A DNA stretch of 5,033 bases from Ignavibacteriales bacterium (GTDB lineage: Bacteria; Bacteroidota; Ignavibacteria; Ignavibacteriales; Ignavibacteriaceae). The position numbers and the translations under genes were made by a program. Where the stretch lies: NCBI GenBank assembly GCA_003142915.1, contig PLNZ01000061.1, forward strand, positions 1,639-6,671, read 5' to 3'. The notes below the pieces were generated by a model. That model saw only the letters and a program-made list of their open reading frames with translations. It did no database searches and was not told where the DNA came from. Below are positions 1 through 5,033 of this stretch, piece by piece; within the stretch, counting starts at the first letter, position 1, and each line of letters starts with the position of its first letter.

Positions 1-681
1 AATAAATTAGGCAAACCTGTTGACAGAACTGAATGGAATATGACTCCACAGACTTATAATGCTTACTATAATCCTTCAAACAATGAAATTGTGTTACCGG
101 CAGCAATGTTTATTGTCCCCGGTGTTCCTGATTCTTTGCTTGATGATGCTGTCATTTATTCTTATGCCGGCGCATCAACCATCGGACATGAAATGACTCA
201 TGGCTTTGATGATCAGGGGAGGCAGTATGATGAGAAAGGAAATTTATCAGATTGGTGGACTAAACATGATGAAGAAAAGTTTAATGAGAGAACTAAATTG
301 ATGGTGGAACAATTTGATAATTATGTTGTCCTCGACAGCATGCATATAAACGGCAGGGCAACATTGGGAGAAAATATTGCCGATCTCGGCGGTCTTGTAA
401 TAGGCTTTGATGCTTTTAAGCAGACCGATCAATATAAAGAGGGAAAGGTGATTAACGGATTAACACCGTCTCAAAGATTTTGGCTTGGATATGCATATTC
501 GTGGTTAGGACATTCGAGACCTGAAGCTTTAGCCCAACAGGTGCTGACGGATGTACACTCGCCAAATTTCCTGCGGGTTAACGGTCCGCTCAGTGATATA
601 AAGAATTTTTATGAAGCATTTGGTATCGAAGAAGGTCAACCGATGTGGAGGCAGCCGGATAAAAGGGTGAAAATCTGGTAG
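1..681 (+). CDS. M13 family (neprilysin/PepO-type) zinc metallopeptidase, C-terminal part, 5' end outside the window
   Basis: The frame is open from base 1, so the ATG at 40 is internal and the gene begins upstream. About 226 residues of a family usually near 670-700 are visible. Seen, numbered from the window edge: the family block KPVDRTEWNMTPQTYNAYYN, which includes the substrate-binding N-A-Y motif; the zinc site HEMTH (H63, E64, H67; bases 187-201); the third zinc ligand E124 with D128 in ENIADLGG (bases 370-393); and H186 and R192 in DVHSPNFLR, matching the transition-state His and substrate-carboxylate Arg of neprilysin. It ends in the usual ...KRVKIW. All catalytic residues are present, so the enzyme is probably active. 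Family members hydrolyse short peptides and in Gram-negative bacteria are usually exported to the periplasm or are lipoproteins; the signal sequence is not in view. No terminator is evident after the stop; the next gene starts 50 bases on. Confidence 0.96.
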   Translation, partial: NKLGKPVDRTEWNMTPQTYNAYYNPSNNEIVLPAAMFIVPGVPDSLLDDAVIYSYAGASTIGHEMTHGFDDQGRQYDEKGNLSDWWTKHDEEKFNERTKLMVEQFDNYVVLDSMHINGRATLGENIADLGGLVIGFDAFKQTDQYKEGKVINGLTPSQRFWLGYAYSWLGHSRPEALAQQVLTDVHSPNFLRVNGPLSDIKNFYEAFGIEEGQPMWRQPDKRVKIW

Positions 682-731
682 AAGTATTTTCAGGCATTTT
701 TTAAAACAACAAAATATTCTGCTAGTTATAA

Positions 732-1373
732 ATGGAAAAGACTATTCATTATTATTGTTTCTCTAACGAAGAATTAAGATTTTTTAAGCAGTTCAAGAAA
801 CCAAATGACATTCAGCAATTTCTTAATGCAATTGAATATAATTCAGAATATGTTACAAACTCTCCGAGGAAAGTTTTACAATATAAAAAAGCTAATTGTT
901 TTGAAGGAGCAATTTTTGCTGCCGCCGCTTTGCGAATGCTTGGCTTCAAACCTTTAATAGTTGATATGATGTCCGAGAATGATGATGACCATGTTATTGC
1001 CGTCTTTAAATATGATAATTTTTACGGAGCAGTAGCCAAATCAAATACAAAGCTGCTTAGATACCGCGAGCCTGTTTACAAAACCTTACGTGAATTGGTT
1101 ATGTCATATTTTGATTTTTACTTTAATATTCTGGGTGAGATGTCTTTGCGAAGTTATTCCAATCCCGTTAACTTATGTAAATTTGATAAATATAATTGGA
1201 TGACAACGGAGGAGGATTTGGAATTTATTGGCGACTATCTCTATAGAATAAAGCATCATAAGATATTAAATAAAAAGCAAATTAAATCCTTAAATAATGC
1301 AGACAAGGATATAGTTGATCTTTGCTTTAGCAGTTCAGTTAAAAAAGGATTATATAAACCGGATAGGAAATGA
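732..1373 (+). CDS. Uncharacterised protein with a transglutaminase-like (Cys-His-Asn) core
   Basis: A 213-residue soluble protein with no signal peptide or membrane segment. Residues 52-105 look like a transglutaminase-like/papain-fold core: N55-C56-F57-E58-G59 at the start of an Ala-rich helix (the nucleophile position), D86-H87-V88 on a following strand (the catalytic His), and K103-S104-N105 in a strand-loop (the likely third residue). The following block, roughly 106-140, is rich in aromatic and charged residues (REPVYKTLRELVMSYFDFYF) and appears specific to this family. The C-terminus is basic. Substrate and reaction are unknown; such folds include peptidases, amidases and non-enzymatic relatives. 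The start at 732 is the first ATG, with no clear Shine-Dalgarno. It lies 50 bases after the M13 peptidase on the same strand, so co-transcription is possible but not shown. It converges with the GT9 gene across a 38-bp gap that has no obvious terminator. The fold call is from motif pattern only. Confidence 0.82.
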   Translation: MEKTIHYYCFSNEELRFFKQFKKPNDIQQFLNAIEYNSEYVTNSPRKVLQYKKANCFEGAIFAAAALRMLGFKPLIVDMMSENDDDHVIAVFKYDNFYGAVAKSNTKLLRYREPVYKTLRELVMSYFDFYFNILGEMSLRSYSNPVNLCKFDKYNWMTTEEDLEFIGDYLYRIKHHKILNKKQIKSLNNADKDIVDLCFSSSVKKGLYKPDRK

Positions 1374-1411
1374 AATAAATAGTTATTGGGGAGAGCATAG
1401 ATGGCATTGCC

Positions 1412-2494
1412 TTATCGTAATTGCCGTTGATAATTGCCCCGAATGACATATTCAGGCAGTTCTTCCAAAACTTTTTTATCATCAAACATTTCGTTTAAGG
1501 CGAATAATATTTTGCCTATGTTAATTCCTCTTTCTCCTTCAAGAGTGCAAATTTTAGGATTACCCGGGCATTTAACGCCGCAGTAATATTTATCAGGCAT
1601 GATTATTTTATTTGTATTTCCAACAGGCCCCCATAATTGAGGCGAGCAAGCCGTCAATGGACAAAATACGGAAATAGTTTTTACCCCAACCGCTGCTGCA
1701 ATATGCATAGGTCCTGTACTTGATGAAATTAAGCAATCTAATGAGGCAAAAGTAATAATTGAACTTCTTAAGTCGGCCTTGATGTTTGGATATTCTACAC
1801 CGTTAATATCTTTTAATGGTTCCGGAATCTCATCATCCGTAATGACTAATTGAAACTTATTATGATTTTGTAATCTCTTTATAAGTTGTAGATAAATCTC
1901 AGGCTTTAAGTTTGGCGCTGATTTCATGCTGGTACTGTTAATGCCCAATAGATATTTATTTTCTTTTCTTTCTTTAATTCTTAGCGCTGCTACTTTATAC
2001 CGTTCACCTTGCGTCAAAAAAATTTGCGGAGTAATATCATTAGATTTAATCCCGATTTTCCGTGCTAAGTCCATACAATAATCAGCTTCATGCCGCAACG
2101 GATTGTATTTATGTCTGCTTACACCTTTAACAAAAGTTATAAATTGGTAAAATTTTTGCCCGACACCTATCCTTTGCCTGATACCTGAACAAAATAACAT
2201 GTAATTGATTTTTTTTGAAGGTAACAGCATTAATGAATGAGTAAATTTGTAACTTCTAATTTCCTTCACTTTTATGAAGAAATTATTTATGCCGGCTAAC
2301 TGAATTTCATCGTAAATAAATATTTTATCAATATAGGGGTTATTTAGATAAACATCCTTAGTATAATTATTTACAAGTACAGCTACAAAACTATCCGGCC
2401 ATTTGTTCTTAATTGCCCTAGGAATTGGAGTAGAGAGAACAACGTCGCCAATTCTATCCTGCCTGACAATTAATATTCTTTTTTGCTTTTCCAT
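1412..2494 (-). CDS. Glycosyltransferase family 9 protein (ADP-heptose:LPS heptosyltransferase-like)
   Basis: A 360-residue protein of normal length for the WaaF/WaaC-type GT-B family, which transfers heptose or a related sugar to lipid A-core or another surface glycan at the inner face of the cytoplasmic membrane. The N-terminal domain begins with the family signature ILIVRQDRIGDVVLSTP (residues 7-23), with D13 at the position of the proposed catalytic Asp. The C-terminal nucleotide-sugar domain has SSSTGPMHIAAAVG (257-270, H264), then the F-P...P...WGP segment (277-290). C305, C309 and C316 form the Cys cluster common in a subset of these proteins. The ATG at 2494 fits the N-terminal signature, with a weak GAGAG stretch just upstream. 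It stands alone: no other LPS or glycan gene is visible, and it converges with the transglutaminase-like gene. The acceptor cannot be told from sequence; true heptose specificity is not proven. Confidence 0.92.
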   Translation of the reverse strand: MEKQKRILIVRQDRIGDVVLSTPIPRAIKNKWPDSFVAVLVNNYTKDVYLNNPYIDKIFIYDEIQLAGINNFFIKVKEIRSYKFTHSLMLLPSKKINYMLFCSGIRQRIGVGQKFYQFITFVKGVSRHKYNPLRHEADYCMDLARKIGIKSNDITPQIFLTQGERYKVAALRIKERKENKYLLGINSTSMKSAPNLKPEIYLQLIKRLQNHNKFQLVITDDEIPEPLKDINGVEYPNIKADLRSSIITFASLDCLISSSTGPMHIAAAVGVKTISVFCPLTACSPQLWGPVGNTNKIIMPDKYYCGVKCPGNPKICTLEGERGINIGKILFALNEMFDDKKVLEELPEYVIRGNYQRQLR

Positions 2495-2769
2495 TGCTCT
2501 CGCCCATGTAATTAATTACTTTGACCATAACCGATGTATAAAGGTTTAAATAGGGCTTATGCTCAAGCTAACCTTATAATACACTATAATATGATTTTGC
2601 AGTTTTAGGTTTATATAACAAATAACATTATACCGGGTTTATAATAAGCGAAGTTGTTTGGAATATTATCCAAATGAAGAAGTGTATGTGAAATTAGGTA
2701 AAACAGATTCAATAAAATAAGGCACAAATGAATATGAGGGTTTAAAGATAAACCGCCATTTATAAGTTT
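2495..2769. other. AT-rich intergenic spacer with a possible + strand coding remnant
   Basis: This 275-bp spacer separates the GT9 gene from the pentapeptide gene. It should hold the GT9 promoter, but I see no convincing one. A weak hairpin (GGTTTA-AAGA-TAAACC, 2739-2754) lies 15 bases past the pentapeptide stop; without a T-run it is a poor terminator. On the + strand, 2619-2720 is an open frame without a start codon ending YYPNEEVYVKLGKTDSIK; its composition is protein-like, so it may be the tail of a decayed gene, but this is weak. Confidence 0.4.
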
Positions 2770-3390
2770 CTATTTAATGATTATATCAAAAGAACTTAGC
2801 AAGGAAACAGCCTCAGGAAGTGAGAAAATGGTTTTTTTAAGTTTATTATTGTTAGGATCGATATTGTAATTAAGTGATTCTGAAAAATCGGCATACGATA
2901 AATTTGTACGTGTAAATTTGCTGCCTAAAAGATCCGTGTTTGTAAATACGGCTTTAGTTAAATCGGCTTCAACAAAATCAACGTTTTGGGCAGAGCATTT
3001 AATTATGTTAATTGAGCGAAGGTCCATTCTGTAAAAAATACTGTTATCTATTTTACAATCGACAAACTTGAATGTTCCCGGTTTTCTTATCCCGCACCAA
3101 TCAACCCCGACGGTTTTGGAACCTTTAAATACAACATCTAAAAACTTTGAGCCGGCAACAGAGGCTAAACTTAAATCACATGATTGAAAAGTGCAGTTTT
3201 CAAATTCGCAAGAATCAAATATGATCTTGAAGAAATTAGATGAGATAAACCGGCATTTGTAAAATTCTTTGTCTTTAAGTTTTCCTTCTGCAAAGACAAG
3301 ATTCTTGAATTCTTTTTCGCTGTAAAAAGATTCATTTAATTCAAGTGGTTTGTTTCCGTTCTGATCTTCAAATAAAGATAAATTATTCAT
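2770..3390 (-). CDS. Pentapeptide-repeat protein (Qnr/MfpA-like architecture)
   Basis: A 206-residue protein, close to the 214-218 of Qnr proteins. Hydrophobic residues recur exactly every five positions in two runs: residues 33, 38, 43 ... 88 (12 repeats, mostly Phe or Leu) and 109, 114 ... 169 (13 repeats), typical of a right-handed quadrilateral beta helix. The runs are separated by an out-of-phase loop, residues 89-108, containing VGVDWCGIRKP. The later repeats have the classic form (EADLTKAVF, NTDLLGSKF, RTNLSYADF). The tail after 172 (NYNIDP...IFSLPEAVSLLSSFDIIIK) resembles the C-terminal helix that dimerises Qnr-type proteins. No signal peptide or membrane segment is seen, so it is probably cytosolic. 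Qnr and MfpA bind DNA gyrase as DNA mimics; whether this one does is unknown, and many such chromosomal proteins have no assigned role. ATG 3390 has no Shine-Dalgarno; its upstream 24 bp is nearly all A/T. Confidence 0.93.
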   Translation of the reverse strand: MNNLSLFEDQNGNKPLELNESFYSEKEFKNLVFAEGKLKDKEFYKCRFISSNFFKIIFDSCEFENCTFQSCDLSLASVAGSKFLDVVFKGSKTVGVDWCGIRKPGTFKFVDCKIDNSIFYRMDLRSINIIKCSAQNVDFVEADLTKAVFTNTDLLGSKFTRTNLSYADFSESLNYNIDPNNNKLKKTIFSLPEAVSLLSSFDIIIK

Positions 3391-3576
3391 TTTGAAATTT
3401 ATAAAATTAAATATTCAAATATTGGCAATGTTTTTAGAAATAGAAAAGATAAGATTCAAGAACTTGTATGCCAATCTTATGAGCTTTATAAAAGTTATAT
3501 AGAACGCGGCAAGCCAATCAGAAAGCAAGATTTCAAATGCTTTGTAACTCAAATGTTGATAGAGTCTTTTTTGTAA
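3382..3576 (+). pseudogene. Possible + strand coding remnant opposite the GIY-YIG tail
   Basis: This frame is open from the stop at 3379-3381 to TAA at 3574-3576 (64 codons) with no plausible start codon. Its central part, about 3421-3555, reads as an ordinary soluble protein: charged, helix-prone stretches such as DKIQELVCQSYELYKSYIER and GKPIRKQDFKCF, and about three fifths of its codons start with a purine. The opposite strand, codon-aligned, encodes the unusually hydrophobic tail of the GIY-YIG frame, as expected if that tail is merely antisense to former coding sequence. I recognise no family. The start overlaps the first codons of the pentapeptide gene, so an intact gene here is unlikely. 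Chance openness in AT-rich DNA is the alternative. Confidence 0.3.
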
Positions 3577-3639
3577 ATTGGTAGTTGAACCAACATAGAT
3601 AAGACCTTCTATACTTTTTATGATATAAACATGAGCCAT
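3415..3639 (-). CDS. Truncated GIY-YIG nuclease-family protein (UvrC N-terminal-like), probable remnant
   Basis: Residues 1-30 match the start of the small stand-alone GIY-YIG proteins: HVYIIKS (first motif, 3-9), YVGST (the YIG strand, 15-19), NLQKRLYQH (R25, the conserved Arg, and H29). Family members of about 80-100 residues then have a Pro-Trp-x-Leu-Val-Tyr strand and a helix carrying the catalytic metal-binding Glu. Neither is present here in any minus-strand frame. Residues 31-74 instead form a hydrophobic, Leu/Ile/Phe-rich tail ending at TGA 3415-3417, and they lie opposite a protein-like + strand frame. I read this as an N-terminal fragment joined to unrelated DNA, so nuclease activity is unlikely. 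The ATG at 3639 is the only start that preserves the motif; no Shine-Dalgarno is seen. It ends 24 bases before the pentapeptide gene on the same strand. Confidence 0.62.
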   Translation of the reverse strand: MAHVYIIKSIEGLIYVGSTTNLQKRLYQHLSYKAFEILLSDWLAAFYITFIKLIRLAYKFLNLIFSISKNIANI

Positions 3640-3686
3640 GAAGCAAAAAGATAAATATTGGAATCAATAGAGAAGTATGAGCTGTT

Positions 3687-3716
3687 AAAAAAACCCAGTT
3701 ATAAAACTGGGTTTTT
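3687..3716. terminator. Bidirectional intrinsic terminator after tRNA-fMet
   Basis: A perfect hairpin with a CCCAGTT/AACTGGG core (3694-3700 with 3705-3711), tetraloop ATAA, and flanking A and T runs that extend the stem. On the minus strand the stem is followed by seven T (3693 down to 3687); on the plus strand by TTTTT (3712-3716). It starts about seven bases past the tRNA 3' end, so its main job is probably to end the tRNA transcript and insulate the genes to the left. Confidence 0.87.
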
Positions 3717-3722
3717 ATCTTG

Positions 3723-3795
<73 letters not shown>

Positions 3796-3818
3796 ATGTT
3801 TTTTGCTTTTATTTATAA

Positions 3819-3840
3819 AAGACAATTTAAAATTTGTCTT
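3819..3840 (-). repeat. Inverted repeat in the tRNA-fMet 5' leader
   Basis: A perfect 7-bp inverted repeat, AAGACAA (3819-3825) with TTGTCTT (3834-3840), around an 8-base A/T loop. It lies between the promoter and the mature tRNA 5' end, about 24 bases before the latter, so it should form in the precursor. On the minus strand it is followed by a short T-run broken by A (TTTAT), too weak for a terminator in front of an essential tRNA. A role in precursor processing is possible but only inferred. Confidence 0.45.
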
Positions 3841-3858
3841 ACAACGAATTTTAGCTTA

Positions 3859-3889
3859 CAAATATAGCTATTAAGGTTGCGACTGTCAA
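3859..3889 (-). promoter_or_regulatory. Promoter of the tRNA-fMet gene
   Basis: On the minus strand TTGACA (3884-3889) is followed by exactly 17 bases and then TATATTTG (3859-3866). This satisfies both the general sigma-70 pattern (TTGACA-N17-TATATT) and the Bacteroidota vegetative pattern (TTTG near -33, TAnnTTTG near -7), since the -35 box reads TTTGACA. The predicted start, near 3853-3855, gives a leader of roughly 60 bases before the tRNA. Confidence 0.78.
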
Positions 3890-3931
3890 ATTTATCAACA
3901 AGAAGTGTATTATCGGGGGATATTACTAAGC

Positions 3932-3961
3932 ATAAAAAGAGGAATTTTTCTTAATTATTCC
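3932..3961 (-). terminator. Probable terminator of the oxidoreductase operon
   Basis: Directly after the stop of the small Cys-rich gene, the minus strand reads GGAAT (3957-3961), an 11-base loop, ATTCC (3941-3945), then TCTTTTTAT. The stem is only 5 bp, but the T-tract and the position, between the operon end and the tRNA promoter, fit an intrinsic terminator. No better candidate exists in the interval. Confidence 0.45.
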
Positions 3962-3967
3962 GGCTTT

Positions 3968-4237
3968 TTACCCATCAATATTGTTGAAGCTTGAAATCAT
4001 ACCGTCAATTACCTGTGAACGTGCATGAATTTCATTCAATTTTTGAATTATGCGGAGGATGGATTTTCTCTTTTCTTCAATGGTGTCGGTTATGAAACTC
4101 CGTACTTCAGGAAGATTACATTCATCAAGTATTCCTTCATAGAAACGAACTAGTGATGCTTCTTTTCTAAGTGCCTCATTCAACATAGCACAGGTATCCT
4201 TACAAGCATGCATACACTTTATTTCATTTTCTTTCAT
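3968..4237 (-). CDS. Small Cys-rich two-helix protein, ferritin/rubrerythrin-like pattern, in the oxidoreductase operon
   Basis: An 89-residue protein I cannot assign to a named family. The N-terminus has C8-x3-C12-x3-C16 with H10 between (KCMHACKDTC), which would place three Cys on one helix face and could bind a metal or cofactor. Residues 19-70 look like half of a ferritin-like bundle: a helix with NEALRKEASLVRFYEGIL (E26 and F32-Y33 at the usual positions), a turn at NLPEV, and a second helix with IEEKRKSILRII. The His of the canonical ExxH motif is replaced (EEKRK), so a classical di-iron site is unlikely. ATG 4237 is supported by GAGGT at 4243-4247, five bases upstream. It follows the gamma subunit by 58 bases, so it is probably co-transcribed as the last gene of that operon. 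A role in electron transfer, metal handling or assembly of the enzyme is only inferred from position. Confidence 0.8.
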   Translation of the reverse strand: MKENEIKCMHACKDTCAMLNEALRKEASLVRFYEGILDECNLPEVRSFITDTIEEKRKSILRIIQKLNEIHARSQVIDGMISSFNNIDG

Positions 4238-4260
4238 AGTTTACCTCATTTCAATTCTTG

Positions 4261-4274
4261 TAAGCCAAGGCTTA
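4261..4274 (-). repeat. Palindrome between the gamma-subunit gene and the small Cys-rich gene
   Basis: TAAGCCAAGGCTTA is a perfect 14-bp inverted repeat in the 58-base gap, about 14 bases upstream of the GAGGT ribosome site of the next gene. It could form a short hairpin in the operon mRNA (loop CTTG, 5-bp stem) that adjusts message stability or relative expression, or be a protein-binding site. There is no T-run on the minus strand, so it is not a terminator. Confidence 0.4.
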
Positions 4275-4295
4275 AATGAATGATTATTTTTTCTA

Positions 4296-4859
4296 TCAAC
4301 CGACCGTTAAAGAAGGTTCTTTAGCAAGTTTACTGCCTAAAAGAAGAGCTTGTTCATTTAAAGGAATTAAATGATGATGTCTTTCGGGCAGTACTTTCTT
4401 TAACGCATTAAGGATATTTTCAATTTTTACAATAGGTCTTTTCTCAAGAAAAGCGCCGACCAAAATCATATTTGCAACTTGTTTTTTACCAAGTTTCTGA
4501 GCTTCATCATTTGCAGCGATAGCTATAACTTCTATATCTGTTCGAGTGGGCAAATTTATTAAAGAAGATTGTTCGTATAATAAAAAACCGCCCGGTTTAA
4601 CTGCTTTTTCAAACTTATCAAGTGAAGGTTGATTAAGTATTATTGCCGAATCAAACCTGGAAATTATGGGAGAACTTATCCTTACAGGTGAAACTATTAC
4701 CGTACAATTAGCAGTACCGCCGCGCATTTCAGGACCGTAAGAGGGCATCCAACTTACTTCTTTTTGTTCTATCATTGCCGCATAAGCAATAATGGATCCC
4801 ATCGAAAGAACTCCCTGTCCTCCAAATCCTGCAAAAATTATTTCATGAGCTTGCTGCAT
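4296..4859 (-). CDS. 2-oxoacid:ferredoxin oxidoreductase, gamma subunit (KorC/VorC-like)
   Basis: A 187-residue protein, the normal length for the stand-alone gamma subunit of the pyruvate/2-ketoacid:ferredoxin oxidoreductase family. With the alpha and TPP-binding beta subunits it forms a cytosolic enzyme that converts a 2-oxoacid and CoA to acyl-CoA and CO2, passing electrons to ferredoxin; in anaerobes it can run in the carboxylating direction. Seen: the Gly-rich motif FAGFGGQGVLSMG (9-21), the highly conserved WMPSYGPEMRGGTANC (37-52), and a normal C-terminal domain (VANMILVGAFLE). ATG 4859 is supported by AAGGA at 4867-4871, seven bases upstream, and lies 17 bases after the beta-subunit stop, so the two are co-transcribed. 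The substrate (2-oxoglutarate, branched-chain 2-oxoacids or other) cannot be decided without the alpha subunit, hence no gene symbol. Confidence 0.94.
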   Translation of the reverse strand: MQQAHEIIFAGFGGQGVLSMGSIIAYAAMIEQKEVSWMPSYGPEMRGGTANCTVIVSPVRISSPIISRFDSAIILNQPSLDKFEKAVKPGGFLLYEQSSLINLPTRTDIEVIAIAANDEAQKLGKKQVANMILVGAFLEKRPIVKIENILNALKKVLPERHHHLIPLNEQALLLGSKLAKEPSLTVG

Positions 4860-4876
4860 TTCAAAATCCTTTTGTT

Positions 4877-5033
4877 TTATTTTTCCTGCCGGTTAGGTTT
4901 GCTTGCCGGAACCTTTAAATCACCTACCGGATACAAAGGAAACATATTTTCTTCAAGCCATTTGTTGCTTTCAAGCGGCGTCATCTTCCATCCGGAAGGG
5001 CAATTGGAAACAACTTCTATAAAGCAAGTACCC
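4877..5033 (-). CDS. 2-oxoacid:ferredoxin oxidoreductase, beta (TPP-binding) subunit, C-terminal end
   Basis: Only the last 51 codons are in the window; the rest lies beyond base 5033. The reading frame gives GTCFIEVVSNCPSGWKMTP, then SNKWLEENMFPLYPVGDLKV, and a basic tail ending at TAA (4877-4879). The FIEVVSNCP-x-GWKMTP-x(n)-W-x-E-x-NM-x-P-x-YPxGD pattern is the typical end of KorB/VorA-type beta subunits. The catalytic TPP-binding domain is outside the window. It sits directly upstream of the gamma-subunit gene in the usual beta-gamma order, which confirms both calls; an alpha subunit and perhaps a small ferredoxin-like subunit are expected further upstream. Confidence 0.9.
   Translation of the reverse strand, partial: GTCFIEVVSNCPSGWKMTPLESNKWLEENMFPLYPVGDLKVPASKPNRQEK

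Noticed and set aside
247..432. 61-codon minus-strand open frame
   Set aside because: It lies wholly inside the M13 peptidase, opposite its active-site region, and matches no recognisable family; it is a shadow.
682..731. Bulged inverted repeat (about TATTTT / AAAATA) as terminator of the M13 gene
   Set aside because: The stem is only A-T pairs with a loop of about 20 bases, and it has no T-run after it; expected by chance in this AT-rich gap.
1386..1410. Similarity of the + strand GGGGAGAGCATAGATGG to the minus-strand sequence before the GT9 start
   Set aside because: The shared part is short and gapped, and the ATG at 1401 opens only a 9-codon frame; taken as coincidence.
2520..2575. GT9 promoter with TTGAGC and TTATAC boxes on the minus strand
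   Set aside because: The spacer is 19 bases and neither box is good, nor is there a TAnnTTTG element at the right distance.
2739..2754. Terminator after the pentapeptide gene
   Set aside because: The hairpin is six mostly A-T pairs and has no following T-run on either strand.
3415..3550. Hydrophobic C-terminal tail of the GIY-YIG frame as a real membrane anchor
   Set aside because: It is codon-aligned antisense to a hydrophilic frame, which produces such hydrophobicity as an artefact; charged residues also interrupt it and GIY-YIG proteins of this type are not membrane-anchored.

Overview
The window is an AT-rich piece of bacterial chromosome, probably from the Bacteroidota/Ignavibacteriota side of the FCB group. 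Three things point there. The initiator tRNA promoter carries a TAnnTTTG-type -10 element. The protein set is Gram-negative (M13 metallopeptidase, GT9 heptosyltransferase-like enzyme). There is also a multisubunit 2-oxoacid:ferredoxin oxidoreductase, which suggests anaerobic or low-potential carbon metabolism. The placement is an inference; no rRNA or other phylogenetic marker is present.

Left part (1-1373, + strand): the C-terminal third of an M13 (neprilysin/PepO-type) zinc metallopeptidase with all active-site signatures, cut by the window edge. Fifty bases later comes an uncharacterised 213-residue protein with a transglutaminase-like Cys...His...Asn core. Middle (1412-3639, - strand): a complete GT9 glycosyltransferase convergent with the previous gene; a 275-bp spacer; a Qnr-like pentapeptide-repeat protein with 25 in-phase repeats; and a truncated GIY-YIG nuclease whose 3' half lies opposite a hydrophilic + strand reading frame, so this stretch looks like a recombination scar.

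Right part (3687-5033, - strand): a bidirectional terminator, the initiator tRNA-fMet gene with a strong promoter, then an operon read leftwards. The operon holds the end of the TPP-binding beta subunit and the complete gamma subunit of a 2-oxoacid:ferredoxin oxidoreductase, then a small Cys-rich helical protein. It ends at a probable terminator just upstream of the tRNA promoter.

The only clear functional unit is the oxidoreductase operon. The other genes look like unrelated single units. I see no CRISPR array, insertion sequence, prophage or defence island, and no convincing new system. The points most worth checking are the small protein in the oxidoreductase operon, the transglutaminase-like protein, the Qnr-like protein and the broken GIY-YIG locus.
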